Shown: piece by piece, positions 43,027 through 50,804 of the stretch
Layout: each line of letters begins with the position of its first letter
Numbering within the stretch: position 1 is the stretch's first letter
Source: Novosphingobium sp. SG707
GTDB lineage: Bacteria > Pseudomonadota > Alphaproteobacteria > Sphingomonadales > Sphingomonadaceae
Length of the DNA: 64,000 bases
NCBI RefSeq assembly: GCF_012275515.1
Contig: NZ_JAAZQL010000011.1
Span: forward strand, 79,595-143,594
Direction: 5' to 3'
Made by a program: the position numbers and the translations under genes
The notes under the pieces: generated by a model
What the model was told of the DNA's origin: nothing
The model's input: the letters and a program-made list of their open reading frames with translations, nothing else
Databases searched by the model: none

Positions 43027-43497
43027 ATGAACATCGGTGAAATTTTCAATCAGAATGGCCGCCTGACGGGCTCGATCGCCACCCGCACGATCGATCTTCC
43101 CCGCATTGGGCTGCGCAAGGTGAAGAGCGAGAACGAAAAGGCTCCTGTCTATGAAATTCTCGCGCTCAATGTCGCGCGCCGCTGGGTTCAGGTCGGCGCG
43201 CTTTGGGAGGCCGCTTCTAAGCGCACCGGTGAGGTTTTCCTCGCCGGCAATATCGATGATCCCAGCCTGCCCGAGCCGCTGCCGGTCGCGCTCTTTCCGG
43301 CCGATCACGGCGGCTACATGGTCGCCTGGCGTCGCGATACCATGCGTTCCGATTTTGGCGGGAACATGGGAGCCAGCCGCACCAATTATGATGATCGTGG
43401 CATGCGCGATCAGGGCGGGTTCGGCGAAAGCACGGTGGGCAGCAACGGCGAACTGACCGAGGCCGGCGGGGCATTCGGCGAGGAAGACCCGTTCTGA
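43027..43497 (+). CDS. DUF736-domain protein
   Basis: A 156-residue protein: M-N-I-G-E-I at the start, then T-G-S-I-A-T-R-T-I-D-L-P, matching the DUF736 family that accompanies conjugative elements in alphaproteobacteria. The C-terminal 50 residues are glycine/aspartate-rich and probably disordered. Function unknown; a single-strand DNA or envelope role has not been shown. The ATG at 43027 is chosen from homology of the first residues. A terminator follows at 43523. Confidence 0.88.
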   Translation: MNIGEIFNQNGRLTGSIATRTIDLPRIGLRKVKSENEKAPVYEILALNVARRWVQVGALWEAASKRTGEVFLAGNIDDPSLPEPLPVALFPADHGGYMVAWRRDTMRSDFGGNMGASRTNYDDRGMRDQGGFGESTVGSNGELTEAGGAFGEEDPF

Positions 43498-43522
43498 TCC
43501 TCGGCTGATCGAAACTCGGTCC

Positions 43523-43565
43523 GGGCCGGTGAGGTGTCAAAGCCTTCCCGGCCCTTTTTCTTTTC
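43523..43565 (+). terminator. Rho-independent terminator after the DUF736 gene
   Basis: A 12-bp stem with one mismatch (arms 43523-43534 and 43543-43554, outer part GGGCCGG/CCGGCCC), an eight-base loop, and a TTTTTCTTTTC tract from 43555. Confidence 0.85.
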
Positions 43566-43585
43566 TCCGGATGAGGAGAGAGACC

Positions 43586-43867
43586 ATGCTGCTTCCTTCT
43601 TTGCGCGGGTTTGACCCGCTGGTTGATATTGCGACCCTGTGCGATGCCATCATGGCCAGTCCCGCCTTCAGGGATATGTTTGTACCTACGGCGTCCGCCC
43701 GGAATGGCCCGGATGACCGATGGATCGGGGTCACCTGCGGCGAGCTTATCGCCGCGATCTATGACCTGCTCGAAGGCACGCCTTTGGCGCCTTTGGCATC
43801 CGACATTGCCGGAGCTGTTCTGATCCGCGCGGTTCCTCGCCCGGGTTCACAGCAAACGACTCACTGA
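43586..43867 (+). CDS. Small hypothetical protein
   Basis: A 93-residue protein with ATGAGGAGAGAGACC before its ATG as ribosome-binding region. Segments F-D-P-L-V-D-I-A-T-L-C-D-A-I-M-A and F-R-D-M-F-V-P resemble the N-terminal helical part of the downstream DUF2493 proteins (F-T-D-L-P-A-L-F-A-E-M-T-A-T-P-E-F-R-R-A-F), so it may be a relative of that N-terminal domain standing alone. Followed by its own terminator-like hairpin. Confidence 0.65.
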   Translation: MLLPSLRGFDPLVDIATLCDAIMASPAFRDMFVPTASARNGPDDRWIGVTCGELIAAIYDLLEGTPLAPLASDIAGAVLIRAVPRPGSQQTTH

Positions 43868-43881
43868 CCCGGATTTACCCA

Positions 43882-43915
43882 AAGGGGCGTGCGCCATCCG
43901 GCGTTCACGCCCCTT
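43882..43915 (+). terminator. Terminator-like hairpin
   Basis: AAGGGGCGTG (43882-43891) pairs with CACGCCCCTT (43906-43915); an inner CGCC/GGCG pair continues the stem. Followed by TTCC, a weak T-run. Confidence 0.6.
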
Positions 43916-43945
43916 TTCCTGTTTCATCGAGAAGGGGTTTTCCTC

Positions 43946-44956
43946 ATGGCTCATAGTCAATCTCGAAGCGTCAGCCGCTTCACAGACCTGCCGGCACTCT
44001 TCGCCGAAATGACGGCCACGCCTGAGTTCAGGCGCGCCTTTGGCGATCCGATACCGCTTTCGATCATCCAGCCGGGCGATGAACCCGGCGAGCATGACAT
44101 GCCCGATCCGCTGCATGCCCAGGCCGATTGCGCCGCGATCATCGCCACGGTCTTTGATCTGCTGACCGACACCCGTCTTGATGCGCTCGCAGCCGAGATC
44201 GCGTGGGGCTTCGTCAACAGCTTTCATTATGTCGCGGGCAAGCTCGAAAAGCAGGAAGATGCGTTGGCCGATGAATTGCGCGAAATGATCCGGCACAGCG
44301 ATATTTCCGAGGTGTTCAACACCGAACTGGAAGAGAAACAGCTCCTTTGCCAGTCGCTCACCGAGCAGCGCGATGCGGTGGAATGCATGCGTGATTATGC
44401 CGCTGAAATGTTCCGCGTGCTTTCCGGGCGGCCATGGTCGGCGGCGCGAGGATCGCGGGTTTCGAAAGTCAGCACCGCGACGCAGGTGGCGATCAAGGAT
44501 TTCCTGCGGGCGCGGGAACTGGCGGATCGCGAGCGCTATCGTCCCCGTGGTCCGATTGTCGTCGCCTCGGGGCATGCCGAATGGCACGACTGGCAACCGA
44601 TCTGGGATCGGTTGGACAAAGTTCTCGAACGCATCCCGCATATGACACTGGTAACGACAGCGCAGCGGCGCGGCTTCGATGCCATCGTCGCGTCCTGGGC
44701 GGGTAGTCGCGAGGTACAGTTGGTGACCTATTCCCTGACGGGTTCGGGACGCGGCGCGCCTTTTCTGCGGAACCGCAAGCTGGTTGATCTGCAACCGGTT
44801 GAAGCGGTGCTGGGCGAGGGATCGGGCATTCAGGCCAATCTCTATCAGGCGCTGCGCAAAGCAGGTGTCCCGATCCATGCCTTCCGCAAGGCCGATCAGG
44901 CGCCGGTCGAAACAATCATCCCACCGCAGCGGGGGCTGGTGCGACAACCGGCCTGA
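43946..44956 (+). CDS. DUF2493 (SLOG superfamily) protein, copy 1
   Basis: A 336-residue protein. The N-terminal two thirds are helical; the C-terminal part (about residues 200-300) is a SLOG/DUF2493-type Rossmann domain: G-P-I-V-V-A-S-G-H-A-E-W-H-D, T-L-V-T-T-A-Q-R-R-G-F-D-A-I-V-A-S-W-A, and a V-Q-L-V-T-Y-S-L strand. SLOG domains bind nucleotides or NAD-derived ligands and occur in stress and defence proteins. It is paralogous to the protein at 45586-46566. The ATG at 43946 starts M-A-H-S-Q; an upstream in-frame start at 43889 lies in the terminator. Confidence 0.82.
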   Translation: MAHSQSRSVSRFTDLPALFAEMTATPEFRRAFGDPIPLSIIQPGDEPGEHDMPDPLHAQADCAAIIATVFDLLTDTRLDALAAEIAWGFVNSFHYVAGKLEKQEDALADELREMIRHSDISEVFNTELEEKQLLCQSLTEQRDAVECMRDYAAEMFRVLSGRPWSAARGSRVSKVSTATQVAIKDFLRARELADRERYRPRGPIVVASGHAEWHDWQPIWDRLDKVLERIPHMTLVTTAQRRGFDAIVASWAGSREVQLVTYSLTGSGRGAPFLRNRKLVDLQPVEAVLGEGSGIQANLYQALRKAGVPIHAFRKADQAPVETIIPPQRGLVRQPA

Positions 44957-45027
44957 TCCGCTCGATTTTCCGATGGCCTTGTCGGGGGCGAAGCCGGGCT
45001 GCGCCCCCATTCTCATGGGAGGAAACC

Positions 45028-45252
45028 ATGGCGATACCTGAGCATCACCGAAGCAATTTCCAGACCCTGCTGCGTGCCGCGGAGGCCGGAGATCTGGCGC
45101 TGATGGAATGCACCGACGCGGCAACAGGTGAACCGCGTTACGTCCTGTGCGCGGTCGGTCGTGACAAGGGTGAATTCCTGTTTACGCCCTTTGGTCATCT
45201 GTACGATGGCGATCCCTTCGCTGCCTATATTCCGCCGGAAGCAGGGGCATAA
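45028..45252 (+). CDS. Small conserved mobile-element protein (DUF6117-like)
   Basis: A 74-residue protein after a GGGAGGAAACC ribosome-binding site. The pattern H-R-S-N-F-Q-T-L-L-R-A-A-E-A-G-D-L-A-L-M-E-C and F-L-F-T-P-F-G-H-L-Y matches a small conserved family that I believe is DUF6117, common next to DUF2493 genes in alphaproteobacterial elements. Function unknown. Confidence 0.7.
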   Translation: MAIPEHHRSNFQTLLRAAEAGDLALMECTDAATGEPRYVLCAVGRDKGEFLFTPFGHLYDGDPFAAYIPPEAGA

Positions 45253-45310
45253 TGTCCTGACGCGGATCTGATCCGGTGGAATCGCGAGGGTCAGGTGCTG
45301 AGGCAAAGTT

Positions 45311-45345
45311 TTGAGAATCGGGGGCATCGAGCCCCCGATTCTCAA
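45311..45345. repeat. Perfect 15-bp inverted repeat (hairpin)
   Basis: TTGAGAATCGGGGGC at 45311-45325, loop ATCGA, and its exact complement at 45331-45345. No T-run follows, so a simple intrinsic terminator is unlikely; it may be a protein site, an mRNA structure or an element end. Confidence 0.8.
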
Positions 45346-45407
45346 GCCTCCTATCTCTCTCAAGAAGTCCAAGTCTGGCACGGGATCGCAACGGCCTCAA
45401 GGACGAC

Positions 45408-45490
45408 GGGGCCCCACCATTTTTCGGGGCGGGTCAGATATGGCGCCCCAATCGCCACCGTGGCGGCCGCCCCAAAAAATCGTGGCCCCC
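45408..45490. repeat. Imperfect long inverted repeat
   Basis: Arms 45408-45432 and 45467-45490 pair over about 24 bases with three mismatches and one gap; the inner GGGGCGG/CCGCCCC and the T-run/A-run parts match well. The 34-base centre contains a further GGCG/CGCC pairing. Confidence 0.65.
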
Positions 45491-45585
45491 ATCGCCGGCT
45501 TCGCCGGTCGCTGCGCGATCCTTGACCCCGCCGCTCGGAGCCCGCGCCGAATGATGAACCTCTTTCCATTCTAAAGGAGGTTCCG

Positions 45586-46566
45586 ATGACCATGATCAAC
45601 CGTTCCGTCCGCGCATTTTCCGACATCGCCGAATTTATCGCCCGGGAGACGGCGACGACCAGCGACGATTTCCACGCTGCCTTCTCCTCCGACCTTGAGG
45701 GTATCCGTATCGGGCATGCCGAGGAGGAAATGACGACTGACATGCCCGATCCGAGGGCCGCGCAGCTTGCTGTCGAACTCATCGTGACGACGCTCTTCGA
45801 TGTGCTGCGGGACACCAGGTTACAGCCTGCCGCCGAACGCCTTGCCTGGGGGATCGTCAACAGCTTCCACCACGCGGCAGACCAATGGGCGGGCCAGACC
45901 GATAGGGCAACGCGCGAGGTACAGGACCTGCTGCGCTGCGCCGACGGCAGCGAAATCCACAGCGTCGAACTGGAGCAGGCACGCGACAGGCTCGAATGTC
46001 TCGATGAAGCAACCGAGGCATTGCGCTGCATGAGGGATTATGCCGCCGAGGTCTTTCATGCCGAAACCGGGCGTCCGTGGTCGGCGCCAAAGGGATCGCT
46101 GGTGTCGAGCAAGCGCACCGCCTCGGTCATTGCCTCCACCGACTTTCTTGCCGCACGCCGCCAGCGCCGGATTGACGCGCATAACCCGCAAGGCCCCATC
46201 GTCATCTTCTCTGGCGGAGCGGAATGCTGGTTCGATGACAAGCTGATCTGGGGTAAGCTCGATGAAGCGAAGGCCCGGCATCCGCAGATGGTGCTGGCGA
46301 CCACAGCACAGGACAAGGGGTGTGACGCGATGGCAGCAGCATGGGCTGCGGCCCGAAAGGTCACGCTGATCACCTTCCGTCTCAGCGCCAAGCTTGGCAA
46401 GCGGGCGGGGTTTGTCCGCAACGAGCAGATGGTGGGATTACGGCCCGTCGAGGCGCTGGTTTGCGAAGGCTCCGGGCTGCAATCGCATCTTGCGCGCCTG
46501 GTGAAGGATAAGCGGGTGCCGGCACGCTATGTCACGCTGGCCGATCAGCAGTGGGAGGCGCAGTGA
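45586..46566 (+). CDS. DUF2493 (SLOG superfamily) protein, copy 2
   Basis: A 326-residue paralogue of the protein at 43946-44956, with the same plan: helical N-terminus (D-I-A-E-F-I-A-R-E-T, the D-M-P-D-P-x-A box and a G-I-V-N-S-F-H-H-A segment that parallels G-F-V-N-S-F-H-Y-V in copy 1) and a C-terminal SLOG domain (P-I-V-I-F-S-G-G-A-E-C-W, V-L-A-T-T-A-Q-D-K-G-C-D-A-M-A-A-A-W). An AAAGGAGG ribosome-binding site precedes the ATG. The two copies differ enough to suggest separate ligands or partners. A strong terminator follows. Confidence 0.85.
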   Translation: MTMINRSVRAFSDIAEFIARETATTSDDFHAAFSSDLEGIRIGHAEEEMTTDMPDPRAAQLAVELIVTTLFDVLRDTRLQPAAERLAWGIVNSFHHAADQWAGQTDRATREVQDLLRCADGSEIHSVELEQARDRLECLDEATEALRCMRDYAAEVFHAETGRPWSAPKGSLVSSKRTASVIASTDFLAARRQRRIDAHNPQGPIVIFSGGAECWFDDKLIWGKLDEAKARHPQMVLATTAQDKGCDAMAAAWAAARKVTLITFRLSAKLGKRAGFVRNEQMVGLRPVEALVCEGSGLQSHLARLVKDKRVPARYVTLADQQWEAQ

Positions 46567-46576
46567 CGTTGCGCAG

Positions 46577-46619
46577 CGAGGGCCAGTCCGGTTTGCCGGG
46601 CTGGCCCTCGTTTTCTTTT
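46577..46619 (+). terminator. Rho-independent terminator after DUF2493 copy 2
   Basis: A 15-bp stem (46577-46591 with 46596-46610; one G-T pair) and loop TTTG, followed by TTTTCTTTT. The strongest intrinsic terminator seen in the window. Confidence 0.9.
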
Positions 46620-46847
46620 GGGCGTTGAGTTTGCCCCCGTTCAGGGACCCGCAGGCGGGTCCGTCACGGTGGCAATGCGGATCCGCCAGGGCGGTCCGGC
46701 CTCCTGCGCGCGGCTCTGCCGTGCTCGTCGCAGGGACACCCTGCGGGTGGGTTTGATCCGGGCGAGTGATGATTTGGTGAGGGTAGGGCGGATCAACATC
46801 AGAGGAGAGGAGGGGGCGGCCAAGTGGTCTAACAAGGAGATCAGATC

Positions 46848-47363
46848 ATGTCCGCCAAGCCCCATTCAACCTCAGGAACTTCCGCCGTTTTCATATCGGG
46901 ATCTCTGTCGATCACAGCGCTTCCCGAACCCGTCGTCGAGCGTCTTGGCACTATTCTGGATCGCCAGCTTTCCGTCCTGATCGGGGATGCCAGAGGCGTT
47001 GATCGCGCGGTTCAACGCATTCTTTGCGATCGCAACAGCCAAAGCGTAACGGTCTATTGTTCAGGCGATGCCCCCCGCAACAATGCCGGGAAGTGGCCGG
47101 TTCGCAATATTCCCTCCTCCGCGCTCAGGGGCACCGCCGCCTTTCATATCCCCAAGGATATGGCGATGGCGGGAGACGCATCCTGTGGTTTCGCGATCTG
47201 GGATGGACGAAGCAGGGGGAGCCTTGCCAATATCCGCCGACTTGCGGAGCGAGGCTGTTTCATCGTGATCTGGCTTGCCCCGGAGGAGCGCTTCATCATC
47301 CTGCGTTCGGATGCCGACAGAAGCGAGTTCCTCGTGTCTCCCCTCTGTCGGACATCGTCATAG
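46848..47363 (+). CDS. SLOG-like nucleotide-binding protein
   Basis: A 171-residue, single-domain protein: A-V-F-I-S-G-S-L-S-I first strand and glycine loop, then V-L-I-G-D-A-R-G-V-D-R-A-V-Q near residue 45, which is the G-x-x-x-G-x-D-x-x-x-Q signature of DUF1273/DUF2493-type SLOG domains. It is the third SLOG-type protein within 3.5 kb. AAGGAGATC upstream gives a good ribosome-binding site. Confidence 0.78.
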   Translation: MSAKPHSTSGTSAVFISGSLSITALPEPVVERLGTILDRQLSVLIGDARGVDRAVQRILCDRNSQSVTVYCSGDAPRNNAGKWPVRNIPSSALRGTAAFHIPKDMAMAGDASCGFAIWDGRSRGSLANIRRLAERGCFIVIWLAPEERFIILRSDADRSEFLVSPLCRTSS

Positions 47364-47377
47364 AGCCGCAGCCGCAA

Positions 47378-47614
47378 TCAGGTCACGGGGGGTAACCCCT
47401 TCATGGCCGCCAGCGCTGCTGTTCCACCCACGCGGATGGCCTGTGTCAGAAGCTCACGAAACTCGCGTTCCGAAAGCTTTTCGATCGGGAGGTCATTCAG
47501 CAGGGCTGCATATTTCCCGCGCATCGTCCGGCGGGCATCTTCGAGGTCTTCGGTCAGCTTGCGCTGACGCGCTTCAAGATCGGCTAGCCGATCCCTTTCG
47601 GTCATTTTTGGCAT
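47378..47614 (-). CDS. Small coiled-coil protein of the transfer region
   Basis: A 78-residue protein with an N-terminal coiled coil (L-A-D-L-E-A-R-Q-R-K-L-T-E-D-L-E-D-A-R) and a C-terminal helical part E-F-R-E-L-L-T-Q-A-I-R. It is convergent with the SLOG-like gene. The shape recalls small TraC/TraD-type mobilisation accessory proteins that precede MobF/TraA relaxase regions, but I cannot assign it. Confidence 0.6.
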   Translation of the reverse strand: MPKMTERDRLADLEARQRKLTEDLEDARRTMRGKYAALLNDLPIEKLSEREFRELLTQAIRVGGTAALAAMKGLPPVT

Positions 47615-47783
47615 ATTCCATCGTCCTTCCCGATGGCCTGCCCGTCACCGTCAATTCTGCCATAGATCCCGCGCAGCGCAAGTGATGACCTTAACCTCTA
47701 TCTTCGAGGTGCAACCTCCCGACTCTCGGCTTTAGATCAATCGGCCTTGTCCCTTCGGCGGGAGATGGGAGGCTATCATTTCC

Positions 47784-47855
47784 ATGGGCCAGTACGATTT
47801 CGGTCAATATTCTGACCCTGATACGCTGTGCCAGCGCGTTATCGACATCACCTGA
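47784..47855 (+). CDS. Possible 23-residue peptide
   Basis: A short frame (M-G-Q-Y-D-F-G-Q-Y-S-D-P) with purine-rich GGGAGATGGGAGG upstream, ending nine bases before an intrinsic terminator. The placement suggests a small transcribed unit or leader peptide; coding is uncertain. Confidence 0.3.
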   Translation: MGQYDFGQYSDPDTLCQRVIDIT

Positions 47856-47864
47856 TCGACCTTC

Positions 47865-47895
47865 AGGGCCGGGCTTTTCGCTCGGCCCTTTTTTT
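47865..47895 (+). terminator. Rho-independent terminator
   Basis: Ten-pair stem (47865-47874 with 47880-47889, one G-T pair), loop TTTTC, and a seven-base T-run at 47889-47895. Confidence 0.85.
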
Positions 47896-47915
47896 GCTTT
47901 CGGGAGAACCCAACC

Positions 47916-48053
47916 ATGGCCTTCGTTCCTCAAACCACCATCATGCTCGCCCCCAACAATCCAAAGCAAGGTTGCCCCGCGCCTGCCGGCACGAGGCTGC
48001 GCAGCGCGCATGCGCTGCGAAAGGCGGAACGCACGGCGCGAGGCCGTTTGTAA
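47916..48053 (+). CDS. Possible small basic protein
   Basis: A 45-residue frame with GGGAGAACCCAACC before its ATG. The C-terminal half is arginine/alanine-rich (R-L-R-S-A-H-A-L-R-K-A-E-R-T-A-R-G-R). No family recognised. Confidence 0.35.
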   Translation: MAFVPQTTIMLAPNNPKQGCPAPAGTRLRSAHALRKAERTARGRL

Positions 48054-48414
48054 TGGACCCTACGCACGGGTGCTGCGGAAGATTCCGGCATTGAAATCAG
48101 GCTGTTGAAGCTGTCCGCTGCGTAGGACGGATTTTCCGTGCCGCGTTGTACGGCGCACACAAGCGTTTGGTCGGAGGCGATCAACCAGCTGTAAGGAAAT
48201 CATTTTTCGTGTCGTACCTGTACCATCGTCGCCATTGCCATCGAATAAGACCGGGAGGGAGTTCTCCAACAGGAACCGTCTTTCCGGAAATTCACATGGA
48301 CCGGGAACAGAGCCAGATACTGGCAAGCTTGTCTTGAAAAGCTGATTGCTCGCCTATATCTTCCGTAACGCTTCATGACTCCTGCGAGGGTCTCCCCAAG
48401 TGGAGGCCTTCCCC
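48054..48414. other. Upstream region of the mobilisation operon
   Basis: About 360 bases with no supported gene, A/T-richer around 48190-48240 and 48340-48375. The promoter of the RHH-coupling protein-relaxase operon and, by analogy with related systems, the origin of transfer could lie in 47620-48400; I could not identify a nic site. Confidence 0.4.
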
Positions 48415-48714
48415 GTGCCCAAGATCAATTTCCGCCTTGATGGTCCGCTGCACGTAGCCTTGATGCGCCGTGCTCGCGGAGCCAATCTTTCCTTGTCGGG
48501 TCTGGTTCGGCAGTTGCTGGAACAGGCAGTCGATGAGCGTCGGCGATACGTTTTCACGTCGCAGGACGAAATCCTCGCCACCTCGATCCAGATCCTTTCC
48601 ATCCTCGCGACATCGGTTGGTCAGCAGTCCCCCAAGGCCCTCGAACAGGGCATGGCGCAGGCGCGAACCATCCTTGCCGAGCGCGGTCTGCTGGGCGGGG
48701 AGGGTGGCCAATGA
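48415..48714 (+). CDS. Ribbon-helix-helix-like mobilisation accessory protein
   Basis: A 99-residue protein. I-N-F-R-L-D-G-P-L-H-V-A-L-M-R-R-A-R near the start and L-S-G-L-V-R-Q-L-L-E-Q-A-V form the strand-helix-helix of an RHH DNA-binding domain, followed by a long helix. GGAGG at 48402-48406 selects the GTG at 48415 over a GTG at 48400. The stop overlaps the coupling-protein start (ATGA). Such proteins bind the origin of transfer with the relaxase. Confidence 0.75.
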   Translation: MPKINFRLDGPLHVALMRRARGANLSLSGLVRQLLEQAVDERRRYVFTSQDEILATSIQILSILATSVGQQSPKALEQGMAQARTILAERGLLGGEGGQ

Positions 48715-50804
48715 GCATCTTTCGCAACGACACGCTTGGCTCCTGGACGCGGGGTGGGCAGGCCATCGTTCACAATGTCCGAATGACAACCCAGGTCTTC
48801 TATCAGACGCTTCTGGCGGGGCTGGTGATCTGGATCATCGGCACCGTCTGGTATGCGCTTGAGAAATCCAGCGCTTATGAACGCTTCGTTCTGGTCAAGC
48901 TGGCCGAAGCCTGGATCAAGGTCGATGCGGCGGAGGGCACCAATGATCCGGTGCAATTCCATACGCCCGATGGACGGGTTTACTGGACCTCAGCCGATTG
49001 GCTGGTCGCCTCCAGTCTGGCGAAAAAGACCCTCCATAATTTCGAGACCTACCTGCTCCATGGCGCGGTGATCTCGGGCCTTTTCGCACTCGCCATGCTC
49101 GGCTGGGCCTGGTTCTATTTTACCCGGATGGGCAGGGGGCTGGGCTCCAATGAATATCTGCGCGGCGCCCGCTTCGGCACGATCCGTCAGGTTCGGCGCG
49201 CGCTTTGGAGCCAGAAGAAGGGGCCGCTCATTATTGGCTCGGTCCCGGTTCCGGAAGCCTTCGAACCCGAACATATCCTGCTTTGCGGTGCCCCCGGAAC
49301 GGGCAAGACCAACCTGATCGTGGGTATGCTGGATGGCATCCGCAAATCGGGCCGTCGGGCCATTGTCTATGATACCGCCGGCACCTTCGTCGAAAAATTC
49401 TATCGGCAGGGGCAGGACATGCTGCTTAATCCGCTTGACCGGCGCACCGCCCATTGGTCGCCCTGGGTCGATGTGCCGCGCGACTATCATTACGATCAGA
49501 TCGCTGAATCGACCATTCCCGACAAGCATGGCGATCCGTTCTGGGCGAAGGCCGCGCGTGGCACATTGGTCGCGGTGATGCGCAAGCTGGCCCGCCAGAA
49601 GCACACCTATGTATCGGTGCTGCTCGACCGGCTTCTGCGCTCCAAACTCAAGGATCTGGCCACGTTCGTGACGGGGACGGATGCGGCCGCCTTCATCAGC
49701 ACCGAGGGGGAGCGCACCTCGGCGGGCATCCAGGCCGAACTTGCCTCGGTGATGCGCAGCTTCAGCTACCTCGACGATACCGAGGATGGTTTCTCGATCC
49801 GCGACTGGGTGGAGAAGGGCGATGAAGGAAGCTGGCTCTTCATCACCGTGAAAGCCGATCAGCTTCCGTCTTTGCGGCCCCTGATTACGGTCTGGCTCGA
49901 TATCGCCATCAGCGCGATCATGAGCCTGACGCCTGATCGCGATCGTCGCCTTTATTGCGTAATCGACGAACTGCCTACGCTCCAGAAACTGCCCTCGCTC
50001 TCCGACTTTCTTGCCCGCGCCCGCAAATATGGCGGGTGCGGCATCTTGGGGTTCCAGTCCTATCCGCAACTCGAGGCAACCTATGGCATTCAGGATGCCG
50101 CCGCGATCACCGGCTACTGTTCGACCTGGGTGGCGTTGCGGGCCAATGATACGGCGACGGCCAAACATGTCTCGGAAAACCTGGGCCAGGTCGAACAGGT
50201 AGAGGCCAATGAAGGCATGTCCTATGGCGTTAATGACATGCGTGATGGGGTAAATCTGTCGCGGATGCAGGTGACGCGGCCCCTCGTCATGCCGACCGAG
50301 GTCACTAACCTGCCTAATCTGGTCGGCTTTCTGCGCTTTGGCCGCAACCTCCCCGTGGTCCGTTTCGACAGTCGCTTCAACGATCTTCCTTCGCTGGGAG
50401 AAGCTTTCGCCGAACGCACCGACCCCGCCTTCCAGATCGACAAAGCCAGAACGCTTGTGCGGATGGCTCATGCCGAAGCGCGCGTACGCGAAGCGATGGA
50501 AAGAGAGGCGACGCAGATGTCATCGCCTGAGGTCATTGTTGCCGACAAGCCATCCCGAAAACCACCAAAGCCGCCAAAAGAACCCGCGCCACCGCCACCC
50601 CAGACTGACCTGTTTCAGCCTCTGTCGGCTGAGGTCGATCCCCAACGGGTGGAGGACATCTTGCTCAACGAAGAGGGTGCCGAGCTTCCAGCTCCCGCGC
50701 GCATCCTCTGGTCGATCCTCGCCGGCAAGCAGGGGCAGATACAGTCCGATCTTGTCCAGCATGGCCGCGATGATGGACCGCGTGAACCGGCGAGGCCCGC
50801 ATGA
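48711..50804 (+). CDS. Type IV coupling protein (VirD4/TraD/TrwB-like ATPase)
   Basis: A 697-residue coupling protein that delivers the relaxase-DNA complex to the mating pore. Two N-terminal membrane segments (about residues 27-48 and 108-132), Walker A G-A-P-G-T-G-K-T (about 193-200), a Y-C-V-I-D-E-L-P-T Walker B segment near residue 415, and the conserved G-F-Q-S-Y-P-Q-L-E region near 445. The C-terminal 100 residues are proline/glutamate-rich. The start overlaps the RHH gene and the stop overlaps the relaxase start (both four bases), so the three are made from one mRNA. Confidence 0.95.
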   Translation: MSIFRNDTLGSWTRGGQAIVHNVRMTTQVFYQTLLAGLVIWIIGTVWYALEKSSAYERFVLVKLAEAWIKVDAAEGTNDPVQFHTPDGRVYWTSADWLVASSLAKKTLHNFETYLLHGAVISGLFALAMLGWAWFYFTRMGRGLGSNEYLRGARFGTIRQVRRALWSQKKGPLIIGSVPVPEAFEPEHILLCGAPGTGKTNLIVGMLDGIRKSGRRAIVYDTAGTFVEKFYRQGQDMLLNPLDRRTAHWSPWVDVPRDYHYDQIAESTIPDKHGDPFWAKAARGTLVAVMRKLARQKHTYVSVLLDRLLRSKLKDLATFVTGTDAAAFISTEGERTSAGIQAELASVMRSFSYLDDTEDGFSIRDWVEKGDEGSWLFITVKADQLPSLRPLITVWLDIAISAIMSLTPDRDRRLYCVIDELPTLQKLPSLSDFLARARKYGGCGILGFQSYPQLEATYGIQDAAAITGYCSTWVALRANDTATAKHVSENLGQVEQVEANEGMSYGVNDMRDGVNLSRMQVTRPLVMPTEVTNLPNLVGFLRFGRNLPVVRFDSRFNDLPSLGEAFAERTDPAFQIDKARTLVRMAHAEARVREAMEREATQMSSPEVIVADKPSRKPPKPPKEPAPPPPQTDLFQPLSAEVDPQRVEDILLNEEGAELPAPARILWSILAGKQGQIQSDLVQHGRDDGPREPARPA

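Larger units (their letters stand above)
45253..45585. other. Intergenic region with two nested inverted repeats
   Basis: About 330 bases without a gene between the DUF6117-like and second DUF2493 genes. It contains the perfect hairpin at 45311-45345, the larger imperfect inverted repeat at 45408-45490, and a small GCCGGCTTCGCCGGT hairpin near 45494-45508. Confidence 0.6.

Noticed and set aside
48990..50471. 493-codon minus-strand frame over the coupling-protein gene
   Set aside because: Shadow frame; the coupling protein on the other strand has all expected motifs.
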